From Owenia fusiformis (Eukaryota > Annelida > Polychaeta > Sabellida > Oweniidae), in contig CAIIXF020000002.1 in assembly GCA_903813345.2 (NCBI GenBank), positions 6,377,772 to 6,441,771 of the forward strand: a stretch of DNA of 64,000 nucleotides, written 5' to 3'. Shown piece after piece: positions 58,494 through 64,000 of this stretch. Every line of letters begins with the position of its first letter. The stretch's first letter is position 1. The position numbers and the translations under genes are program-made. The notes below the pieces were generated by a model that saw nothing but the letters and a program-made list of their open reading frames with translations, was not told the DNA's origin and searched no databases.

Positions 58494-59790
58494 TTATTCG
58501 AAATCTTTGATTTTGCTTTCATCCAGCCATGTATCGAATTTACTAGAATAGTTCAACCAACGCACAAGCACCTGTGTCTTGTTTTTGAAACGCCTTTTCT
58601 TCAATATTTTTTCAATTCTATACAACTGATTCTCCTGAACATTTGCGGCAATTATCTGGGTCTGCTTTACATGTTTCACTTTGAATAACTCTTGACTCCA
58701 GGCCATTAAATATCCGGGTGTAAAGTCAGTCTTATCTAGAGAGATGCGCACTAACTGCTCCTCCTTAAATTTAGGTTGAAATCTCGAAGGAAGTTTTGTG
58801 TACGTTGCGTAATAAAGCTTATCCCAAACTTGATCTTGATTTTCAGCGCTAACCTCAGACGGACTCATGCCAATGGATTCCATATATGTTGAGTTGATCG
58901 ATCGCACAATGTCTGTAAGCACACTTAAGTATTTGAATGTGTTATTGGCGTACATGTAACGTACTAAACGTTGTTTTAATCTCTTTATTCCATTTTCGGC
59001 GAGGCCAGCTTTCATGTTTCCAAAAGCTAAAATATGATCGATTTTCTCTGCTTTAAAATATCTTTTCAAGGTTGTGTTAACAAATTCTTTTCCCTGAAAC
59101 ACATGATATATGTCTATATACATTTTTTTCAGTTAAAGATGTTAATTAACTAGTGAGTTCACCCATTTATTATCTGCGATATCGTGTTTTGAATATTAAG
59201 GATAACTTTTGTTAAGGGGGGGGGGGGGGGGTTTACTTCTTAAGAATATTAAACGCCAGGAGGGGGAGGGGGTTCGTTCGAACCCCCGAACCCCCCCTGG
59301 CTACGGTCCTGAATAGTGCAACGTGTTTTACCTGATCACTCCTAATTTGTAGCGGAATTGGTGCTTCTTTAAGTATATCTTTTAGGGCTGAGACAACATC
59401 TTCGCCTTTTTTCGTTTTCAATGGACGCACCCACATATATCTACTAAATGCGTTCACTAGAACCAATAAATAACCCATCTTTGAATTATACTTTGAGTAA
59501 GTCTTCATGTCGGCCAAATCTACGTCGTACATCTGATTCAAAGAGGAGACTATTATTTTACGTCTTGTTTTCGTAGGCTTTGGTTTCTTAAACAACACAT
59601 AGCTCTCCTGATTATTGATCCAGTCCCGCACCTGAGACTGAGTGATACCCAAATGCTTTACTTGTCTCCACAGTTGCTTTTGACTCGAAAATGATCCTGG
59701 TCGATTGGCGCTATAGTAAGCCGATTTCAAAGCCTTTTTCATAGCCCGACTAAGTGCCGGTTTTTTATTTACACTATATCTGGTAGACAT
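58494..59790 (-). CDS. Polinton integrase (rve, chromodomain), two exons
   Basis: Exon 1 is 59,332-59,790 (153 codons) and exon 2 is 58,494-59,093 (199 codons plus stop), about 352 aa. An N-terminal helix-turn-helix-like segment (about 15-60) is followed by the retroviral-type catalytic core: D91 in DVDLADM, D152 in RSDQ at the exon end, E186 in AENGIKRLK. The C-terminus is a chromodomain (YRIEKIL...VLVRWLNY...FDTWLDES), which in this family may guide integration to chromatin. The intron splits the DQ|GKEF motif in phase 0 with CAG|GTAAAA and TTTCAG|GG junctions. Without splicing each half would be dead. It inserts the linear element, making 6-bp duplications. Neighbours are the protease upstream and the ATPase downstream. 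Confidence 0.85.
59094..59331 (-). other. Integrase intron carrying a MITE
   Basis: 238 bp, with GT at 59,331-59,330 and AG at 59,095-59,094 (minus strand). Joining at these sites keeps the frame and restores the conserved catalytic motif. About 59,219-59,316 of it is TAGCCAGG-family sequence (poly-G run, GGTTCGTTCGAACCC, CCCCCCCTGGCTACGGTCCTG), the same family dispersed in the host DNA of this window. Confidence 0.8.
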
Positions 59791-59860
59791 CGTTTATACG
59801 TGAATCAACATCAACAAAAGAATGAATGCATTTATCGTTACATCATATATTTATTTGATA

Positions 59861-60343
59861 TCAGTAAAATTCGTTCACAACATTACCATACATGCGATTT
59901 ACAAATTCTTTCACATAGACATCATTTTCTTTCAAATTATATTTTGAAAATGAATTCACGATGCATCTCATAGTGTTGTCTCTGCACCGTTTATTTAGAT
60001 AGTAAGCACAGTGCTGTCCACATGTCAGGTCTTTGCCTTGAATCCTGGTGTTATTATAAATGAAATGTTTGCTGTTATCGACAAGAACATTCAGGAATGC
60101 TTGGTTGTAATATTCAGGTGATTGTCCCATTGAATCGAAAAATTCGGCGGGTTCAGTTTTATTGAAGAATGAGAAGGCGCACCAGTGTTGTCCCCTCAAT
60201 GAACTTGCTTGGGTATTCACGATGAAAAAGGCTGGTCTTTGCACAACACGTTCTGGTATCTCATCCGATGCATACACGGCGTGTGTATGTTGACGTAAGC
60301 ACGTGTCAGAGTTCATAATCTGTTGTAGTTGCCGAGTATTCAT
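59861..60343 (-). CDS. Polinton adenovirus-type cysteine protease
   Basis: 160 aa, the family C5 (adenain-like) fold by motif: H53 in GQHWCAF, D70 in EFFDSMG exactly 17 residues later as in the viral enzymes, Q102 and C108 in the CGQHC box. In Polintons, as in adenoviruses, this enzyme matures capsid and core proteins, often after (M/I/L/N/Q)-x-G-G. It is shorter than adenain (about 204 aa), as usual for Polintons. The gene begins 3 bp after the capsid stop, so the two are tightly packed. No disabling change is visible. Confidence 0.88.
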   Translation of the reverse strand: MNTRQLQQIMNSDTCLRQHTHAVYASDEIPERVVQRPAFFIVNTQASSLRGQHWCAFSFFNKTEPAEFFDSMGQSPEYYNQAFLNVLVDNSKHFIYNNTRIQGKDLTCGQHCAYYLNKRCRDNTMRCIVNSFSKYNLKENDVYVKEFVNRMYGNVVNEFY

Positions 60344-60345
60344 AA

Positions 60346-61672
60346 TTATGAAACGTTAACTCCACGAAAACGATCTATTTCCACTAGCCGATGAAATGAT
60401 CCCAATACCATTACGCAGACTGGTTCCTGAAGAGCACTCTCAAAACGTCCTTCCACTTTCAGTTGCCCACCCTTGAGTAACGGGAACACGGTTTTGTTGT
60501 CATCAACACCATCCAATTGAAAACGGAAGATTGAAAATCCGTTTCGGAAATCACTCATCTGGATATCATTGAGATTATCGTGACCAGATAATGATGCTTC
60601 AAAAAGTCTTAGATAGGCCGTCAAATACTGTTCACTTTGGATAAGGTCGCTGGAAAATTTCAGTGATAATGGTTTAGAAGGAACATCTTGAGAATCGACC
60701 TGAGTTGAAAGACTGGAGAGTTTAAAGTGATCCAAATACAGCGGGTTCGTGTCATATGATCCTGCATAGGCTCGAGCAGATACAAAACACACAGTGAGAC
60801 AAGATGGTATACGTCCTTGAAATATGTTATCCCAAGAAAAGTTAAAGTTGCCCGTTGCTAAGCTCTTAACTTTAACTTCCACATCCTGGTAAGGATATCT
60901 AGCTGGTGTCCTAAGTAACACTTCGTTATGGGCTTTAATGATAGCAGGATTAACTTCGACCATACAGGCTTCAAAATATGCGTCCGTGATGACTAACTGC
61001 CATTTTTGATTGTCCTTCGAAACCAAACCAAACTCGCTGCTATTAGGCCATAATTTTATTTTCAACTCTACTCCATTGAGAAGTAGCCGATTTGACTGAA
61101 GAAATCCTTCGTATATGGGGCCGACCAATTCTACATCGCGGCTATTTCTGTAGTCCATGTATCGCATTGTTAGACCGGGGTTTCCTCCATTCCATACATC
61201 ATTTGCAGCGGGATCAATTTCATCTTTTCTATAACCTTGAGCTTGTAACCAAGAAGCTTTATCTCCAGAGGAATAGCCTAGCAATGCGTGTAAGTAGGCT
61301 TTGTAAGCAAAATCCGGTGTTGCAGCAGTGATGGAGTGCTGTTGAATTTGTAAATCTATACGATTCCATAAGGTTTGCAAAAGCAAGTTTATTGGTCCGC
61401 ATTTTTGTGTTCCCTGTATATCATCCGCGTCCCAGTTCATAACGCTCCCATTTTCCTGAAGTATTTTTACTTTGACATGTAGCCGAGAACGTTTCAGACT
61501 CCATACCATTGTTTGGGATATTGAATTCCACGCAAGTACCAGGACTGATGCTTGAAGTTGGTCTATGTTCAACCCATTTAAATCGATTGATACTCGTATC
61601 AGTTAAGGGTGTATTGAACAACATCAATTCACTAGAAGAAGATTCCTCACTTCCTACTACCTTTTCCGCCAT
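60346..61672 (-). CDS. Polinton major capsid protein (double jelly roll), frameshifted
   Basis: The C-terminal frame (408 codons from 61,572) and an N-terminal frame starting at 61,672 (83 codons) overlap and together look like one gene of about 442 codons. The span is 1,327 nt, so there is one net extra base (or two missing), with the switch between about 61,505 and 61,470. The C-terminal pattern (LRLFEASLSGHDN, GFSIFRFQLD, KGGQLKVEGRF, LVEIDRFRGV) is characteristic of Polinton/adintovirus major capsid proteins, which form the pseudo-hexameric shell. The upstream start overlaps the end of the basic-protein gene by 26 bp. The rest of the frame is intact. Recent loss, a sequencing error or programmed frameshifting are all possible. 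Confidence 0.8.
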
Positions 61673-62084
61673 TTTGTTTCCTAGTCAATATATCAACAGT
61701 TCTCGGTGTTTTGCTTCCTCTCTTTGATGTGAGCTTTTTAGGTTTGGATGTGACTTTTATCGCATTTCTCGATGCTTTGCTTTCTCGACGTCTACGTTTT
61801 TTGATTGGTTCCTTGGGAGTTCCGGGAGGTCGTGGTCTTTTGATTGTATCCAGTCTCTTCTCCCGCTTCAGTTCTTCACTAGCTCTCTGCACTATCGCTT
61901 CTGACGGTGATACGAGCTGAATTGGCGCGCCTCCTTCTTGATTATTTCTAATTACATATTGAGAATTATTGAGAGACACATATTTCTGAGATCTTCTCGA
62001 GTCCATAGCTAAACTCTTATTCACCGAAGATGCGAAGAATCTACTCCATTTACCATCATCGGGTGTGTAGCTCGATACCCTCAT
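61647..62084 (-). CDS. Polinton basic capsid-associated protein
   Basis: 145 aa. The N-terminal half is neutral (about 1-60) and the C-terminal half is very rich in Lys and Arg (KKRRRRESK at about 95-103). Its position between the minor and major capsid genes and its composition suggest a DNA-binding or core/cement role like adenovirus pVI or pVII; this is inference. Two possible adenain-type sites are visible, Q49-E-G-G|A53 and Q137-N-G-G|K141, which would trim the N-terminal 52 residues and the last 5. The start (62,084) is 5 bp after the minor capsid stop. I do not recognise a specific family beyond the Polinton context. Confidence 0.6.
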   Translation of the reverse strand: MRVSSYTPDDGKWSRFFASSVNKSLAMDSRRSQKYVSLNNSQYVIRNNQEGGAPIQLVSPSEAIVQRASEELKREKRLDTIKRPRPPGTPKEPIKKRRRRESKASRNAIKVTSKPKKLTSKRGSKTPRTVDILTRKQNGGKGSRK

Positions 62085-62089
62085 CTTGA

Positions 62090-62530
62090 CTAAAAAATGT
62101 GTGCTTTTTTAAAGTGAAGAGCGCAGTAGAATGGCAACTCGTTGAATGAAAGGTCACCAGTTCCCTTTGCAGCTTTTATAGTAATGGTTATGTGTTGAAA
62201 TCCGGAAGGTATAATTGTTTTATATAGAATCGGATTAAACGATTGCTGATTCGCAGAATAAAATACTTGATCCTGATGAGCATGTACTTGTCTTAGCAAT
62301 GGGAGATACTCTCCACCAGCTATGGATCCCTCGCATAAATCGCAGAGTACATTCATAACAACGGTCTTGTAAATAGTTGGATGTTTTATCTCCACTAAAC
62401 CAACTTGCCAGTGTTCCCGAGCTAATGATACATATCTCGGTAATTTTACAGTGAAACTTGTGTTATTGTTAGAAGGATAAAGATCCATAGAATCCTTACT
62501 ATTCAAGTAAACGTAGAACTGGGATGTCAT
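62090..62530 (-). CDS. Polinton minor capsid (penton-like) protein
   Basis: 146 aa. The N-terminal pattern FYVYLNSKDSMDLYPSNNN, then FTVKLPRYVSL and WQVGLVEIKHP, is typical of the single-jelly-roll minor capsid (penton) protein of Polintons and adintoviruses, which closes the fivefold vertices. The length is within the shorter end of the family. It is the first gene of the minus-strand series, directly downstream of the non-coding 285 bp next to the right terminal repeat, which probably holds the promoter. No break is visible. Confidence 0.8.
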   Translation of the reverse strand: MTSQFYVYLNSKDSMDLYPSNNNTSFTVKLPRYVSLAREHWQVGLVEIKHPTIYKTVVMNVLCDLCEGSIAGGEYLPLLRQVHAHQDQVFYSANQQSFNPILYKTIIPSGFQHITITIKAAKGTGDLSFNELPFYCALHFKKAHIF

Positions 62531-62815
62531 GTTTCTACCTCAAGAGAGCTCAAATCTATATGCTGATAGTTCATTTTAGGATTAGCTTTAATACAATACG
62601 TATTACCCATTTTTAAATTTGGTCTGGGCAATCTGATGACATCATAGTGGAAGTTTTAAATTTTGTAATCTAGCATTAATGTTGATGTCTAGCGATTCAA
62701 AGTATGTAGCTAGTTGTTTTATCAAAAGTGAAACTTTTAATCTATGAAATAGCATCCATGATAATATACATTACCACATTGTCGTATAAATATATTGGAT
62801 TTGACTTAAGAGAAT
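62531..62815 (-). promoter_or_regulatory. Probable promoter region of the Polinton capsid genes
   Basis: Non-coding AT-rich sequence lies between the right terminal repeat and the first minus-strand gene. No specific TATA box can be assigned with confidence. The promoter role is inferred from position only. Confidence 0.35.
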
Positions 62816-63144
62816 CATTTCTTCATTCAGTATACCTACCATCATATTTATCCCGAATTAGCCATCTGGTGGTGAAAATAAGAACTAACCACTAGTATCT
62901 GGGTTATGGAGAAAACCTTTTGGGAACTGTTTTAAATTTAATTGTCCCCAAGACTCTAATTGTCACCACATACCCGCGGAGATTGCTATCACATTCTCGC
63001 GGAGATTGTTATCACATTCTTGCGGAGATCGTTACCACATTCTCGCGGAGATTGGTATCGCATACTGGCGGAGATTGTTATCGCATTCTGGCGGAGATTG
63101 TCATCTCCACATTTCTCGCAGGTTCCACCACTACATACACTACT
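62816..63144. repeat. Polinton right terminal inverted repeat
   Basis: The outer 42 bp (63,103-63,144) are an exact inverted copy of 55,195-55,236. Six 23-bp units (GTTATCGCATTCTGGCGGAG ATT type) fill 62,962-63,099. Inward, GAATTAGCCATCTGGTGGTG and CATTTCTTCATTCAGTATAC pair with the left repeat. Two small plus-strand open frames through it are repeat artefacts. Confidence 0.88.
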
Positions 63145-63556
63145 GTTAGCTATAATTTGATGGACTAACCTGATTGGCTAGCTATAATTTGAATTACTAA
63201 CCTGATTGGTTAGCTATAATTTGATGGACTAACCTGATTGGCTAGCTATAATTTGAATGACTAATCTGATTGGGTAAAGATTAATCAATGGATTATTCAA
63301 AGAGTGTTGATAAATCAGAATGCTATAATTTGATGGAGTAACCTGATTGGGTAGCCATAATTTGATGGACTAACCTGATTGGGTAGCTATAATTTGATGG
63401 AGTAACCTGATTGGGTAGCCATAATTTGATGGACTAACCTGATTGGGTAGCTATAATTTGAATTACTAACCTGATTGGTTAGCTATAATTTGATGGACTA
63501 ACCTGATTGGCTAGCTATAATTTGAATGACTAATCTGATTGGGTAAAGATTGATCA
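63145..63556. repeat. About 33-bp array, unit C right part
   Basis: It resumes exactly after the element with GTTAGC (63,145-63,150, the right target duplication) and continues as in 47,400-47,763, including the TTAATCAATGGATTATTC interruption. Confidence 0.9.
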
Positions 63557-64000
63557 ATGGATTATCTCTTATTCAAAGAGTGTTGATAAAGCTCTCTTTT
63601 CTTGAAAAGGGTACTACAGCTAAGAGCAATAAGCATAAATGTAAGACAGATAAGGCGCCATAGATATTTTAATCTGATTGCTTAGGAGCAATTATCAACA
63701 TTGCTTATCAGAGAAATATTCAACCAGCTGGTAAGTTATTTAGTGGTATATATTTCATATATTTCTTTGTAAATATAATGTCAAAATTTCAAATCTGGGT
63801 AAAAAACCAAATATGTTAAAATGAATACCTTTAACTCCCATATCTGTACTACCCCTCAGCCCCCCCCCCCCCCACTTCTCTTTTCCAGTATCAAGAGAGG
63901 GTCAAATACTATTTTATCCATAAATTTTTATTGCTGAAATGGATTGGATGGGTATATTATCAAGTTAATTTTCTAACAACATATAAACAGTGAGATGAGC
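63557..64000. other. Unit C sequence after the array
   Basis: Collinear with 47,764-48,201 of unit B, including GCGCCATAGATATTTTAATC and the poly-C tract. No gene lies in this part. Confidence 0.7.

Larger units (their letters stand above)
55195..63144 (-). mobile_element. Polinton/Maverick element, 7,950 bp, no polymerase gene
   Basis: The ends are inverted repeats starting AGTAGTGTATGTAGTGGTGG; the outer 42 bp are identical. The flanks are a 6-bp duplication. Minus-strand genes in transcription order are: penton-like minor capsid, basic protein, major capsid, adenovirus-type protease, chromodomain integrase, packaging ATPase. This is the diagnostic Polinton gene set, a virus-like transposon of animal genomes. 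Missing is the protein-primed DNA polymerase B: no ORF or remnant of that size fits in the two non-coding gaps (55,438-56,220 and 62,531-62,815). The usual length is 15-20 kb. Damage is limited to one frameshift in the major capsid gene and a minisatellite, so the copy looks fairly recent. It could be a deletion derivative, or a lineage depending on another element for replication. Confidence 0.93.
54653..64000. repeat. Segmental duplication, unit C (interrupted, partial)
   Basis: Homology to unit B runs from TTTTGCAGGTATTATATC (54,653) through the array to 55,194. It resumes at 63,145 and continues to the window end, which corresponds to about 48,201 in unit B. Removing the 7,950-bp insertion and one copy of GTTAGC restores a continuous unit. 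A third TRIM-NHL gene would be expected to start near 64,977, outside the window. Confidence 0.85.

Noticed and set aside
59219-59316. The MITE in the integrase as the cause of gene disruption
   Set aside because: The conserved motif is not interrupted at the MITE borders but at perfect splice-site positions, and removal of the full 238 bp keeps the frame. An intron explains it better than a knock-out insertion.
62920-63168. Two open frames of 82 and 66 codons on the plus strand at the Polinton right end
   Set aside because: They are translations of the 23-bp tandem units in the terminal repeat, cross the element border, and run against the direction of all other genes.

Overview
The window looks like genomic DNA from an invertebrate animal, probably a marine one. 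It is AT-rich and gene-poor, full of dispersed short inverted-repeat elements, minisatellites and poly-C/poly-G runs. It carries intronless-looking RING/B-box/NHL (TRIM-type) genes of the kind expanded in many marine invertebrates, a degenerate mariner, a LINE tail and a Polinton/Maverick element. Nothing bacterial (operons with ribosome-binding sites, CRISPR, IS elements) is present. I cannot name the species.

Layout. Bases 1-40,034 hold no gene I can support with confidence. They are a mosaic of at least six families of short non-autonomous repeats, one 1.1-kb mariner relic nested in another repeat (689-1794), a 5'-truncated LINE tail (about 27,665-28,290), several minisatellites, and a few weak hints of minus-strand exons or promoters (about 20,985-21,257, 25,389-25,437, 30,509-30,568). 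This stretch could be intergenic, or the introns of a gene whose other exons I cannot recognise.

From about 40,035 to the end lie three tandem copies of a segmental duplication (A about 40,035-46,839; B about 46,840-54,652; C about 54,653 to beyond the window). Each copy starts with an array of about 33-bp repeats, each repeat carrying an ATTGG (inverted CCAAT) motif. In A and B the array is followed by a single-exon TRIM-NHL gene (41,937-43,823 and 49,178-51,067) and then by the same downstream repeats. Unit C runs off the window about 1 kb before the place where its TRIM gene should begin. The two TRIM proteins are nearly identical in RING, B-boxes and coiled coil but differ strongly in the NHL propeller, and the changes there are mostly amino-acid-replacing.

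Unit C is interrupted inside its 33-bp array by a complete 7,950-bp Polinton/Maverick element (55,195-63,144). It is bounded by terminal inverted repeats whose outer 42 bp are identical and by a perfect 6-bp target duplication, GTTAGC. All its genes lie on the minus strand: penton-like minor capsid protein, a basic capsid-associated protein, double-jelly-roll major capsid protein (one net-base frameshift), adenovirus-type cysteine protease, chromodomain integrase with a spliceosomal-looking intron, and a zinc-finger packaging ATPase. It has the full virion-building and integration set but no protein-primed DNA polymerase B, although both termini are intact. A short second copy of part of the major capsid gene, next to a GGA-rich minisatellite, sits between integrase and ATPase and suggests past recombination with a related element.
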